DNA of 64,000 nt from Paucimonas sp. (GTDB lineage: Bacteria; Pseudomonadota; Gammaproteobacteria; Pseudomonadales; Pseudomonadaceae), in assembly GCA_031253995.1 (NCBI GenBank), contig JAIRVG010000021.1, forward strand, positions 124,001-188,000, written 5' to 3'. The notes beneath the pieces were generated by a model that saw only the letters and a list, made by a program, of their open reading frames with translations, was not told where the DNA came from and ran no database searches. This document shows positions 42,514-50,364 of the stretch, in pieces. Every line of letters starts with the position of its first letter. Positions within the stretch are counted from its first letter, which is position 1. Both the position numbers and the translations under genes were made by a program.

Positions 42514-44696
42514 ACGCACTGGCCTTGCCGCTGCGCTGGCTCGCCTCCCTGGAGTGGCGCCGCGGCTTTCTCGAATGGGCGCGCACCGACGGCGTGACCT
42601 GGGTCTACATCTTCAAGGTGCTGACCGCCGCCTTCGTCACCCTGTGGCTGGCCATGCGCCTTGAGCTGCCGCAGCCGCGCACGGCGATGATCACCGTGTT
42701 CATCGTCATGCAGCCGCAGAGCGGGCATGTGTTCGCCAAGAGCTTCTACCGGGTGCTCGGCACCCTGGCGGGCTCGGCGATGATGGTGGCGCTGATCGCC
42801 ATCTTCCCGCAGAACACCGAGCTGTTCCTGCCCAGCCTGGCGCTGTGGGTCGGCCTGTGTTCGGCGGGGGCGATGCGTTATCGCACCTTCCGCGCCTATG
42901 GTTTCGTGCTGGCCGGCTACACGGCGGCGATGATCGGCCTGCCGATTCTCGACCAGCCCCAGCAGGCCTTCATGGCCGCGGTGTGGCGGGTACTGGAGAT
43001 CGGCCTGGGGATCTTCGTCTCGACCCTGGTCAGCGCCGCGATCCTGCCGCAGTCGGCCAGTGCGGCGATGCGCAACGCGCTCTACCAGCGCTTCGGCGTG
43101 TTCGCCGGGGTGGTGGTGGAAGGCCTGCGCGGCGACAGCCAGCGCGATCGCCTGGAGACCAGCAACGTGCGCTTCATCGCCGAGGCGGTGGGCCTGGAGA
43201 GCCTGCGCAGCGTCACCACTTTCGAAGACCCGCACATGCGTCGGCGCAGTGGCCGGCTGGTGCGAATGAACAGCGAGTTCATGGCCATCACCACCCGCTA
43301 CAACGCCCTGCACCAGTTGCTGGAGCGCCTGCGTCTGCGTGGGCCGTTGCAGATCGTCAGCGCCATCGAGCCGGGGCTGAAGACCCTCGCCGAGCTGCTC
43401 GATCCCTATGTCGGCCGCGCCCTCACCGATGCCGACGCGCTGCGCCTGACCCTGGAACTGGCGGTGTACAAGGAAGGCCTGCCGACGCAGGTTCGGGCCC
43501 TGCGTGCGGCCTACGAGGAGACCGGGCCGAGCGAGTCCGACCTGCTGGATTTCCACACCGCCTACGAGCTGCTCTACCGCTTCGTCGACGACATGCACAA
43601 CTACGCCGAGACCCACGCCTCGCTGGCCGCCCACAACCACGAGCGCGAGCAGTGGGACGAGCCCTACGTGGCGCAGACCAGCTGGCTGGTGTCCGCCGCC
43701 GCCGGGGTGCGCGCGGCGGCGGTGCTGCTGTTGCTCGGCAGCTTCTGGCTGCTCAGCGACTGGCCCAGCGGCGGCATGATGACCCTGATCGCCACGGTTA
43801 CCGTGGGCCTGTCGGCGGCGTCGCCGAACCCCAAGCGCATGTCCTTCCAGATGGCCTGTGGCACCCTGTTCGGCGCCTTCGTCGGCTTCTTCGAGACCTT
43901 CTTCGTCTTCCCCTGGATCGACGGTTTCCCGCTGCTGTGCCTGGTGCTGGCGCCGGTGCTGATGCTTGGCGCGTTCCTCGCCTCGCGGCCGGCCTGGGCG
44001 GGCTACGGCATCGGCCTGCTGGTGTTCTTCGCCATCGGCTCGGTGCCGAACAACCTGACCATTTACAACCCCTACACCTACGTCAACGACTACATCGGCA
44101 TGGTCATGGGCATGCTGGTGTGTGCTGCGGCTGGCGCGATCATCCTGCCGCCCAACAGTCGCTGGCTGTGGAGCCGCCTGGAGCAGGACCTGCGTGAGCA
44201 GGTGCTGTTCGCCATCAGCGGTCGCCTGCGCGGGCTCGGCTCCGGCTTCGAAAGCCGCACCCGCGACCTGCTGCATCAGGCCTATGGCCTGGCGGTGGGC
44301 CAGCCGCAGGTACAGAGCCGCCTGCTGCGCTGGATGTTCGTGGTGCTGGAGATCGGCCACGCCATCATCGAGTTGCGCAAGGAACAGGCGATCCTCCCGG
44401 TGCACCCGTCCTATGCCGAGTCGCAGCCGTGGCGCCAGGCCATCCGGGTCATGGGCCGGGCGCTGGCGCGGCTGTTCCTGCAGCCGTCGGCGAGCAACCA
44501 CGAGCGCGCGCTGGTGGCGGTGGAACATGCGATCAGCCGCGTGCAGGCCACCGACGAACCCTTCGCCCGGCACTTCGACACCTCGGCGCTGCGCCGGGTG
44601 CAGAGCTACCTGCACTTCATCCGAACTTCCCTGCTCGACCCACAATCGCCGCTGGCCGACCTCGGCGCGGTGCAAGGACTGCCGCATGCTTCGTGA
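42510..44696 (+). CDS. FUSC-family inner-membrane exporter (AaeB-like)
   Basis: This 728-residue protein has two TM blocks of about five helices each (from residue 25 and from about 390), separated and followed by cytoplasmic helical domains, the plan of the fusaric acid resistance / AaeB family. These pumps export aromatic carboxylic acids with an HlyD-type adaptor. It starts at ATG overlapping the NodT stop and overlaps the DUF1656 gene by 11 bp. The NodT, FUSC, DUF1656, HlyD set forms a complete tripartite exporter. Confidence 0.9.
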   Translation: MNALALPLRWLASLEWRRGFLEWARTDGVTWVYIFKVLTAAFVTLWLAMRLELPQPRTAMITVFIVMQPQSGHVFAKSFYRVLGTLAGSAMMVALIAIFPQNTELFLPSLALWVGLCSAGAMRYRTFRAYGFVLAGYTAAMIGLPILDQPQQAFMAAVWRVLEIGLGIFVSTLVSAAILPQSASAAMRNALYQRFGVFAGVVVEGLRGDSQRDRLETSNVRFIAEAVGLESLRSVTTFEDPHMRRRSGRLVRMNSEFMAITTRYNALHQLLERLRLRGPLQIVSAIEPGLKTLAELLDPYVGRALTDADALRLTLELAVYKEGLPTQVRALRAAYEETGPSESDLLDFHTAYELLYRFVDDMHNYAETHASLAAHNHEREQWDEPYVAQTSWLVSAAAGVRAAAVLLLLGSFWLLSDWPSGGMMTLIATVTVGLSAASPNPKRMSFQMACGTLFGAFVGFFETFFVFPWIDGFPLLCLVLAPVLMLGAFLASRPAWAGYGIGLLVFFAIGSVPNNLTIYNPYTYVNDYIGMVMGMLVCAAAGAIILPPNSRWLWSRLEQDLREQVLFAISGRLRGLGSGFESRTRDLLHQAYGLAVGQPQVQSRLLRWMFVVLEIGHAIIELRKEQAILPVHPSYAESQPWRQAIRVMGRALARLFLQPSASNHERALVAVEHAISRVQATDEPFARHFDTSALRRVQSYLHFIRTSLLDPQSPLADLGAVQGLPHAS

Positions 44697-44886
44697 AATC
44701 GCCTTCCATGGCCTGTACATGCCCACCGTTACCCTGATGTTCCTGTTCGCGGCGGGGCTCGCCTGGGGGCTGGACCGCTTTGTCGCCAGCATCGATGGCT
44801 ACCGCTTTTTCTGGCACCCGGCGTTGCTGCGTTTGTGCCTGTTCCTTTGCCTGTTCGGCGCGATGGCGCTGACCGTCTACCGTTGA
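44686..44886 (+). CDS. DUF1656 small membrane protein (AaeX-like)
   Basis: This 66-residue protein has two TM helices (MPTVTLMFLFAAGLAWGLDRF and LRLCLFLCLFGAMALTVY) and starts MLREIAFHGLYMP, the typical N terminus of DUF1656/AaeX. ATG at 44686 lies inside the end of the FUSC gene. It is always found between FUSC and HlyD genes; its role in the pump is not known. Confidence 0.85.
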   Translation: MLREIAFHGLYMPTVTLMFLFAAGLAWGLDRFVASIDGYRFFWHPALLRLCLFLCLFGAMALTVYR

Positions 44887-44896
44887 GACCCTGTCG

Positions 44897-45757
44897 ATGA
44901 AGAAGTTTTTCAGCCTGATCGCCACCTTGCTCGTGCTGGCTGCCGCCGTGGTGATCGGCCGGCAGCTGTGGATCAACTACATGACCACGCCCTGGACCCG
45001 CGATGGCCGCATGCGCGCCGACATCATCAACGTCGCCGCCGACGTGCCCGGCTACGTGGTGGAGGTGCCGGTGAAGGACAACCAGCTGGTGAAGAAGGGC
45101 GACGTGCTGATGCGCATCGACCCCGAGCACTACCAGGTTGCGGTGCGCCAGGCCGAGGCGCTGGTGGCCTCGCGCAAGGCTACCTGGGAGATGCGCAAGG
45201 TGAATGCCAGTCGCCGTGCCGATATGGACAACCTGGTGATCTCGAAAGAGAACCGGGATGACGCCAGCAACATCGCCAACTCGGCGCTGGCGGATTATCA
45301 ACAGGCGCAGGCGCAACTGGCGGCGGCGCAGCTGGATTTGAAGCGCACCGAGATCCTCGCCACGGTGGATGGTTATGTGACCAACCTCAATGTGCACCGG
45401 GGTGACTACGCGCGTACCGGTGAGCCGAAGATGGCGGTGGTCGACCGGGATTCGTTCTGGGTGTATGGCTTCTTCGAGGAGACCAAGCTGCCCCATGTGA
45501 AGGTGGGCGACCAGGCCGAGTTGCAGATGATGAGCGGCGAGGTGTTGCGGGGGCATGTGGAGAGCATTTCGCGGGGGATCTATGACCGCGACAACCCCGA
45601 GAGCCGCGAGCTGATCGCCGATGTGAACCCGACGTTCAACTGGGTGCGGCTGGCGCAGCGGGTGCCGGTGCGGATTCATATCGATGAAGTGCCGGACGGT
45701 TTCCTGCTGGCGGCGGGGACTACTTGTACGGTGGTGGTGCGGCCGCAGGTGCAGTGA
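44897..45757 (+). CDS. HlyD-type membrane-fusion protein of FUSC exporter (AaeA-like)
   Basis: This 286-residue adaptor has one N-terminal TM helix (SLIATLLVLAAAVVIGRQL). Its biotinyl-lipoyl half VAADVPGYVVEVPVKDNQLVKKGDVLMRID is followed by a short helical hairpin and a barrel domain with VDRDSFWVYGFFEETKL. Length is typical for AaeA/EmrA-like short adaptors. It would join the FUSC pump to the NodT channel. It is last in the operon, and a REP element follows its stop. Confidence 0.9.
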   Translation: MKKFFSLIATLLVLAAAVVIGRQLWINYMTTPWTRDGRMRADIINVAADVPGYVVEVPVKDNQLVKKGDVLMRIDPEHYQVAVRQAEALVASRKATWEMRKVNASRRADMDNLVISKENRDDASNIANSALADYQQAQAQLAAAQLDLKRTEILATVDGYVTNLNVHRGDYARTGEPKMAVVDRDSFWVYGFFEETKLPHVKVGDQAELQMMSGEVLRGHVESISRGIYDRDNPESRELIADVNPTFNWVRLAQRVPVRIHIDEVPDGFLLAAGTTCTVVVRPQVQ

Positions 45758-45762
45758 CTTTC

Positions 45763-45861
45763 AGGGCCTCATCGCTGGCAAGCCAGCTCCCACAGGGTCT
45801 GCGTCGTACTTCAGGATCGGCGCGGTACCTGTGGGAGCTGGCTTGCCAGCGATGAGGCCCT
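45763..45861. repeat. REP palindrome (REPIN-like), copy 5
   Basis: This has 34-bp inverted arms (45763-45796 and 45828-45861) with a loop of about 31 bases and the shared core. It lies between the convergent HlyD and RidA genes. Confidence 0.9.
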
Positions 45862-45884
45862 TCAGTCAGGCATCGAAGCCAGTG

Positions 45885-46292
45885 TCAGACCCCGACCGCC
45901 ACTGCCTCGATCTCGATCTGCATCCCATCCAGCGCCAGCCGCGGCACCGGAATCAGCGTGCAGGTCGGCGCCATCCTCCCTTCCCACACCCGACCCGCCA
46001 CCGCCACCCACTGGCGCAGCTTCTCTTCCGAGTGATCGACGATCAGCAAGGTCAGCTTGAACACATCGCCGACCCCCGCACCCTTGGAGGCCAGCGCCGT
46101 CTGCACATTCTCCAGCGCTTGCCGGGCCTGCTCGGAGAAATCCGTCGACAAGGCACCACTGCTGTCCTCGCCCCCTTGCCCGGCAATGAACAACAGGCGC
46201 GTCCCGGCCTTCACCTCGGCGACATGGGAATAGGCATTGCCACTCGGGTCGTAGAGGCCTTCAGGGTTGGAGAGCTGGAAAGCAGAGGTCAT
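45885..46292 (-). CDS. RidA/YjgF-family protein
   Basis: This 135-residue protein of the YjgF/YER057c/UK114 family usually forms trimers. The RidA subgroup deaminates reactive enamines/imines. It has the family plan: YSHVAEVKAGTRLLFIAGQGGEDSSG, then EQARQALENVQTALASKGAGVGDVFKLTLLI and C-terminal PTCTLIPVPRLALDGMQIEIEAVA. The catalytic Arg is replaced here (APTCTLIPV has Cys-Thr at the usual R-T/S region), so enamine deaminase activity is not certain. The start overlaps nothing; a MerR/SoxR-type operator lies 39-60 bp upstream. Confidence 0.82.
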   Translation of the reverse strand: MTSAFQLSNPEGLYDPSGNAYSHVAEVKAGTRLLFIAGQGGEDSSGALSTDFSEQARQALENVQTALASKGAGVGDVFKLTLLIVDHSEEKLRQWVAVAGRVWEGRMAPTCTLIPVPRLALDGMQIEIEAVAVGV

Positions 46293-46323
46293 GGCGAAAC
46301 TCCGTAGGACGAAAGTGCGGGGG

Positions 46324-46354
46324 AGTTTCGGACCTCAACTTAGGTTGAGGTCAA
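46324..46354 (-). promoter_or_regulatory. MerR/SoxR-type operator and promoter of ridA-like gene
   Basis: GACCTCAAC-TTAG-GTTGAGGTC (46331-46352) is a 9-bp perfect dyad that resembles SoxR boxes. On the minus strand a -35 TTGACC (46349-46354) overlaps it, with a 19-bp spacer to a -10-like GAAACT (46324-46329). The long spacer with the operator inside is the mark of MerR-family promoters. Confidence 0.6.
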
Positions 46355-46532
46355 GCGGGTATTGCCGGCGACACATTCCGAATTTGTTTGCCTTCCATCG
46401 CGACGCTTTCTGCGTGACAGGCTCGCATCGCTCAACGACGTGGGTCAGGAGCGATATCGACCCTCGCGGATGAGCGAGATAGGCCCCTTAACTGACGTAC
46501 GGGGGCTGAAGTGATCCAGCATGGAGGCTATT

Positions 46533-46556
46533 GTGTATGTACAGCTGTAAATACAC
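46533..46556. promoter_or_regulatory. 24-bp palindrome over the brnT start codon
   Basis: The half sites GTGTATGTACAG and CTGTAAATACAC pair at 11 of 12 positions. The palindrome covers the toxin ATG (46537), where a bound antitoxin could block transcription or its RNA could mask initiation. BrnA-type antitoxins repress their own operons. Confidence 0.6.
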
Positions 46557-46842
46557 GGGTCCGTTCTTTTTCGAATGGGACCATCACAAGAACCAGGCCA
46601 ACATTCGCAAGCACGGTATCGATTTCGAAAGTGTCGAGGACATGTTCCGATACCCGATGCTGGTGATGCCCGATACGCGAGAGGACTACGGCGAGGAGCG
46701 GATGATCAGCATCGGCTGGCTCAAGGAGCATGTTGGCGTAGTCGTATATACCGAGCGACGAGGTGATGTGATTCGCATCATTTCCGTGCGCAAAGCCACC
46801 AGAGGAGAGAGCCGTACCTATGCCAAGACATTCCAAAACTGA
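46537..46842 (+). CDS. brnT: BrnT-family toxin
   Basis: This 101-residue protein has the BrnT core FEWDHHKNQANIRKHGIDFESVEDMF, a middle part with DTREDYGEERMISIGWL, and RIISVRKATRGESRTY at the end. BrnT toxins are RelE-fold ribonucleases that arrest translation. The ATG at 46537 has GGAGG nine bases upstream; a TTG at 46531 is only three bases from the ribosome binding site. Unusually for toxin-antitoxin pairs, but normally for this family, the toxin gene comes first and overlaps the antitoxin by 23 bp. Confidence 0.88.
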   Translation: MYSCKYTGPFFFEWDHHKNQANIRKHGIDFESVEDMFRYPMLVMPDTREDYGEERMISIGWLKEHVGVVVYTERRGDVIRIISVRKATRGESRTYAKTFQN

Positions 46843-47095
46843 TTGGGACCGCCTCGCCAACATGAAGGACGAGGACATCGATTTCACCGACATTCCTGAG
46901 TTGGACGAGGACTTCTTCCGTAATGCCCGCGTTCGCTTGCCAGGAAAACAGGCGGTGACCATCCGTCTGGACGCGGACGTGCTGGAGTGGTTCAAGCAAC
47001 AGGGACCGGGCTACCAGACCCGTATCAACCAGTTGCTGCGCCAGTACATGGAGGCGCAGATCGCGCTGCAGGAAGAAAAAGAGCCAACGAAATAA
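46820..47095 (+). CDS. brnA: BrnA-family antitoxin
   Basis: This 91-residue antitoxin has an acidic N-terminal toxin-binding part (MKDEDIDFTDIPELDEDFF) and a C-terminal ribbon-helix-helix DNA-binding domain (KQAVTIRLDADVLEWFKQQGPGYQTRINQLLRQYME). It overlaps the toxin gene. It should neutralise BrnT and repress the operon, possibly through the palindrome at 46533-46556. No phage or plasmid gene lies beside it. Confidence 0.9.
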   Translation: MPRHSKTDWDRLANMKDEDIDFTDIPELDEDFFRNARVRLPGKQAVTIRLDADVLEWFKQQGPGYQTRINQLLRQYMEAQIALQEEKEPTK

Positions 47096-47258
47096 TCTGC
47101 AAGAAAGCCGTGGGGAGCAGTCCTGCGGCATGTTTCCTACATTCGTGAAAACCCTTTCGACAGCCCGTCAGCCCAATCGCCCCATGAAAATCCCGTCATG
47201 GATTCTCCCCGCCACTTCCCCTACTCTGACGCGCACACTTTCCCGATACCGGCACCGC

Positions 47259-47777
47259 ATGCTCATCCACCTCGCCATCTTCCTCAGCACCCTGGTCGCC
47301 ATGGAGGGTGTCGGCTTCCTTGCGCACAAGTACGTGATGCACGGCCCCGGCTGGTTCCTCCATCGTTCGCATCACGAGCCGCACCTGGGCGTGCTGGAGA
47401 CCAACGACGTCTATCTGGTGATCCTCGCCCTGGTGGCGATCACCCTGATCGTGCTGGGCAATGCCGGGCACGATCCGTTGCAGTGGATCGGCGCCGGGGT
47501 GGCGGCGTTCGGCATTCTCTATGTGGTGATCCACGACGGCATCGTCCACCGCCACTGGCCGACCCGGCCGAAACCACGCCATCCCTACCTGCGCCGCCTG
47601 TACCAGGCGCACCTGATGCATCACGCGGTGAAGGGGCGGCGCAACAGCGTGTCGTTCGGCTTCCTGTACGCGCCGCCAGTGGACGTGATCAAGCGCCAGC
47701 TGCGCGAGATGCGCGAGTCAGAAGCGCGGATCGAGGATCGCCGGCAGGGTGATTTCCTTGACGAAGCTCGCGGCTGA
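47259..47777 (+). CDS. CrtZ-like beta-carotene hydroxylase / sterol-desaturase family
   Basis: This 172-residue integral membrane di-iron oxygenase has four His motifs in the CrtZ pattern: HKYVMH, HRSHH, HDGIVH and HLMHH. It also has LQWIGAGVAAFGILYVVIHDG and VSFGFLYAPP, which closely follow Pantoea CrtZ. CrtZ turns beta-carotene into zeaxanthin. No other crt gene is in the window, so its real substrate is open. ATG 47259 gives the family length; frames from 47130 or 47184 add an N-terminal tail without family features. Its 3' end overlaps the convergent SDR gene by 60 bp. Confidence 0.8.
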   Translation: MLIHLAIFLSTLVAMEGVGFLAHKYVMHGPGWFLHRSHHEPHLGVLETNDVYLVILALVAITLIVLGNAGHDPLQWIGAGVAAFGILYVVIHDGIVHRHWPTRPKPRHPYLRRLYQAHLMHHAVKGRRNSVSFGFLYAPPVDVIKRQLREMRESEARIEDRRQGDFLDEARG

Positions 47778-48437
47778 CAAGCCCAGGGTCATCCGCACCA
47801 CCTGCACCACGTCATGGACCGGGATCAGCTCGCCGTCGCCGCGGCGTTCGGCTTCTTCGCGGGACACGCTCAAGCCATCTTCGGTGTTCAGGTAACCCAG
47901 GTTCAGGCAGGTCACGCCCAGGCGCCGGTCGCGATAGCCCTCGCGCAGGGCATCGGCCATGCCGCGCAGGGCGAACTTGCTGGCGCCGAAGGTGACTTCC
48001 GGGCGACCGCTTTGCGGCAGGCCGGAGGTGGAGCCGGTGAGCAGGATGCGCGGGCGTTCGCTGCGCAGCAGGATCGGCAGCAGGTGCTTGATCAGCAGGA
48101 TGGGTGCGGTGACGTTGCAATCGACGATGCGCTGCAGTTGTTCGTCGCGGTCGTCGAGGAAGTCGTAGGCGTCGTCGAAGGCCTGGTCTTCCCAGATGCC
48201 GAGGTTGTAGACCAGGGTGTCCAGGCCGCTTTCGCTGGCGCAGTGGGCCAGCAGGTCGGCGGCCTGGCGCGGGTTGCCGAGGTCGGCTTCGAGCCATAGC
48301 TGGTCGATGCCGGGGCGTGTCGTCAGGTCCGTGGGCCGGGTCCGGGACACGCCGATCAGCGTGTCGCCGCTGTCGCCCAGGCCCTCCATCAATGCCTTGC
48401 CCAAGCCTTTGCTGGCGCCGATCACCATGATTTTCAT
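47718..48437 (-). CDS. Short-chain dehydrogenase/reductase lacking the catalytic Tyr
   Basis: This 239-residue SDR has the cofactor loop GASKGLGKA at the N terminus, an NLG motif (VYNLGIW) where SDRs have NNAG, and Ser in LTGSTSGLP. The usual YxxxK is FGASK (Phe150, Lys154), so the catalytic Tyr is missing. It may be an inactive or atypical reductase, or have a structural or regulatory role. The gene is 40 bp from the MetC-like gene on the same strand and may be co-transcribed. Confidence 0.8.
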   Translation of the reverse strand: MKIMVIGASKGLGKALMEGLGDSGDTLIGVSRTRPTDLTTRPGIDQLWLEADLGNPRQAADLLAHCASESGLDTLVYNLGIWEDQAFDDAYDFLDDRDEQLQRIVDCNVTAPILLIKHLLPILLRSERPRILLTGSTSGLPQSGRPEVTFGASKFALRGMADALREGYRDRRLGVTCLNLGYLNTEDGLSVSREEAERRGDGELIPVHDVVQVVRMTLGLSAASFVKEITLPAILDPRF

Positions 48438-48477
48438 CGCTGCACTCCTTGTGTGAATTCAAAAGTACGACGCGGAC

Positions 48478-49650
48478 CTACTGACCCAGCCGATCCAGCC
48501 CCGCCCGCAGGTCGCGCTTCAGGTCTTCCATGTCTTCCAGCCCGATCTGCAGGCGCAGGGCCAGGCCATCCGGGTTCCACACGGTCGCGGTGCGGTAGTC
48601 GCGGCAGTCGAAGGGAATGATCAGGCTTTCGAAGCCGCCCCACGAATAGCCCATGCCGAAGATCCCCAGGTTATCCAGCATGTGGGCCAGCTGGCGCTTG
48701 TCGTAGCCGGGCTTGAGGATCACCGAGAACAGTCCGGTGGAACCACTGAAGTCACGCTTCCAGAACTCATGCCCCGGGCAGCTCTCGAACGCCGGGTGCA
48801 ACACCCTCAGTACCTCCGGCTGCTGCGCCATCCACTGCGCCATTTCCAGCCCGCGGCGCTGCGCTTCCTGCACCCGCAGGTGCATGGTGCGCAGGCCGCG
48901 CAGGGCCAGGAAGCAGTCCTCGGCGCCGGGCAGCATGGCCATGGCGTCGTAGGTCTTGCGCAGTTGCGGCCAGGTTTCGGCATTGGCCGTGACCAGCCCC
49001 ATCAGCAGGTCGGAATGCCCGCCCAGGTACTTGGTCCCGGCTTCCACCGAGAGGTCGCAGCCATGTTCGTGGGCGCGGAAGAACAGCGGCGTGGCCCAGG
49101 TGTTGTCGAGGATGGTCTTGATCCCGCGGGCCTTGGCCACCGCCGTGATCGCTGGCACGTCCTGCACCTCGAAGGTCTGCGAGCCCGGCGATTCGAGGAA
49201 GATGGTCGAGGTGTTGTCCCGCAGCAACCCGGCGATGCCGGCGCCGATCAGCGGGTCGTAGTAGCTGATCTCGATGCCGAACTTTTCCACCAGGTTGGTG
49301 CACAGCCGGCGTGTGGGGCGGTACACCGAGTCCGGCATCAGCAGGTGGTCGCCGCTCTTCAGGGTGGTCAAAAGGGCCAGCGTCAGGGCGCCCAGGCCGG
49401 AGGGTGAAATCACCGTGCCGGCGGCCCCGGAAATCTCGCTCCAGGCGTTTTCCAGCGCCTCGATGGTGGGCGTGCCCAGGGTGCCGTAGGTGAAGCGCGC
49501 ATTGCCCTGTTCCAGGTCCGCCAGGGTCTTGAACACCACGGTGGAACCCCGGTAGACCGGCATGTTGACGAAGCCCTGCTGCAGCTCGTGGTCGCGGCCC
49601 AGGCGGGTGAGGCGGGTGGCCAGGGAGAGTTCGGTGTCGGTCTCTTTCAT
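48478..49650 (-). CDS. metC: Cystathionine beta-lyase (MetC) family, PLP-dependent
   Basis: This 390-residue Cys/Met metabolism enzyme (fold type I) would split cystathionine to homocysteine, pyruvate and ammonia. It has the YRGSTVVFKT start, PLP-binding Tyr/Gly in SGLGALTLALLT, DNTWATPLFF and Schiff-base Lys in VEAGTKYLGGHSD, followed by the C-terminal domain with GYSWGGFESLI, typical for MetC rather than MetB. It lies between a GNAT gene and an SDR gene on the same strand. Family is sure; cystathionine as substrate is likely. Confidence 0.88.
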   Translation of the reverse strand: MKETDTELSLATRLTRLGRDHELQQGFVNMPVYRGSTVVFKTLADLEQGNARFTYGTLGTPTIEALENAWSEISGAAGTVISPSGLGALTLALLTTLKSGDHLLMPDSVYRPTRRLCTNLVEKFGIEISYYDPLIGAGIAGLLRDNTSTIFLESPGSQTFEVQDVPAITAVAKARGIKTILDNTWATPLFFRAHEHGCDLSVEAGTKYLGGHSDLLMGLVTANAETWPQLRKTYDAMAMLPGAEDCFLALRGLRTMHLRVQEAQRRGLEMAQWMAQQPEVLRVLHPAFESCPGHEFWKRDFSGSTGLFSVILKPGYDKRQLAHMLDNLGIFGMGYSWGGFESLIIPFDCRDYRTATVWNPDGLALRLQIGLEDMEDLKRDLRAGLDRLGQ

Positions 49651-49683
49651 CTCGGAAATCCAGTGTCCGGTGGGCGTCGATCG

Positions 49684-50166
49684 TCAGAGTGGCATGAGCA
49701 TCTCATGCCAGGCCATGCCGCCGTGATCGGACGGCGAGGGGCGGACATAGGCATAGCCCATCCGGCGGTACAGCTCCACGTGCTGCTCCTTGCACATCAG
49801 GTGGATGCTGGTCTTGCCCAGTGCCTTCATCTGGCGGATGAACTCGTTCATCAACTGCTTTGCATAGCCCTTGCCCTGATGGGCCGGATCGACCACCACC
49901 GACATGATCACCACGTTGGGCGCCGCCGGATCGTGGCCGACCAGTTCCTTGAAGGCCTCGTCGGACATCACCACGTCATGGGCGCAACCGCTGTTGATGA
50001 AGCCGACGATGTTGCCGTCGACTTCCAGGATCAGGAAGCCCGCCGGGTATTCCGCGATCCGTGTGCGGATTTTCTCCAGCGTGGCCGCTTCGTCGCCTTC
50101 GTAGGCACCGATCTCGATGTCGTAGCAGCGCTCGGCGTCCTGTGGGACAGGGTGACGGAAAAGCAT
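49684..50166 (-). CDS. GNAT-family N-acetyltransferase
   Basis: This 160-residue acetyltransferase has the acetyl-CoA site VDPAHQGKGYAKQLMNEFI (R/Q-x-x-G-x-G/A) in the middle, preceded by IMSVV. The end, LMCKEQHVELYRRMGYAYV, is like other GNATs. It has an AANAT-like N-terminal half with AYEGDEAATLEKIRTRI. ATG 50166 (MLFRHPVPQD) has AGGAG seven bases upstream; an upstream frame to 50253 is not supported. It lies 33 bp before metC on the same strand. The substrate is unknown. Confidence 0.85.
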   Translation of the reverse strand: MLFRHPVPQDAERCYDIEIGAYEGDEAATLEKIRTRIAEYPAGFLILEVDGNIVGFINSGCAHDVVMSDEAFKELVGHDPAAPNVVIMSVVVDPAHQGKGYAKQLMNEFIRQMKALGKTSIHLMCKEQHVELYRRMGYAYVRPSPSDHGGMAWHEMLMPL

Positions 50167-50302
50167 GACGGGCTCCTGTGAAGAGGGAAGTGTGGCCATG
50201 GTAATGCAGCGTTTCGCTGCATAGGCGGCATTCTTTTCCATCGCTGCTTCCATCCGCGGTATACGGCGGGGCGAGGCGGACAGATCGCGAGAATTTTACT
50301 CA

Positions 50303-50323
50303 TTTGAGAATCTATATCACTTG
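50303..50323 (+). promoter_or_regulatory. Fur-like box upstream of third sigma gene
   Basis: TTTGAGAATCTATATCACTTG resembles the Fur pattern (GAGAAT followed by TATCA) and is similar to the box at 30351. It lies about 45 bp upstream of the sigma ATG at 50365. Confidence 0.5.
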
Positions 50324-50364
50324 TTGTACTGTGCCGCTCCTTTCAGGCCCCTGAACGTCGCGCC

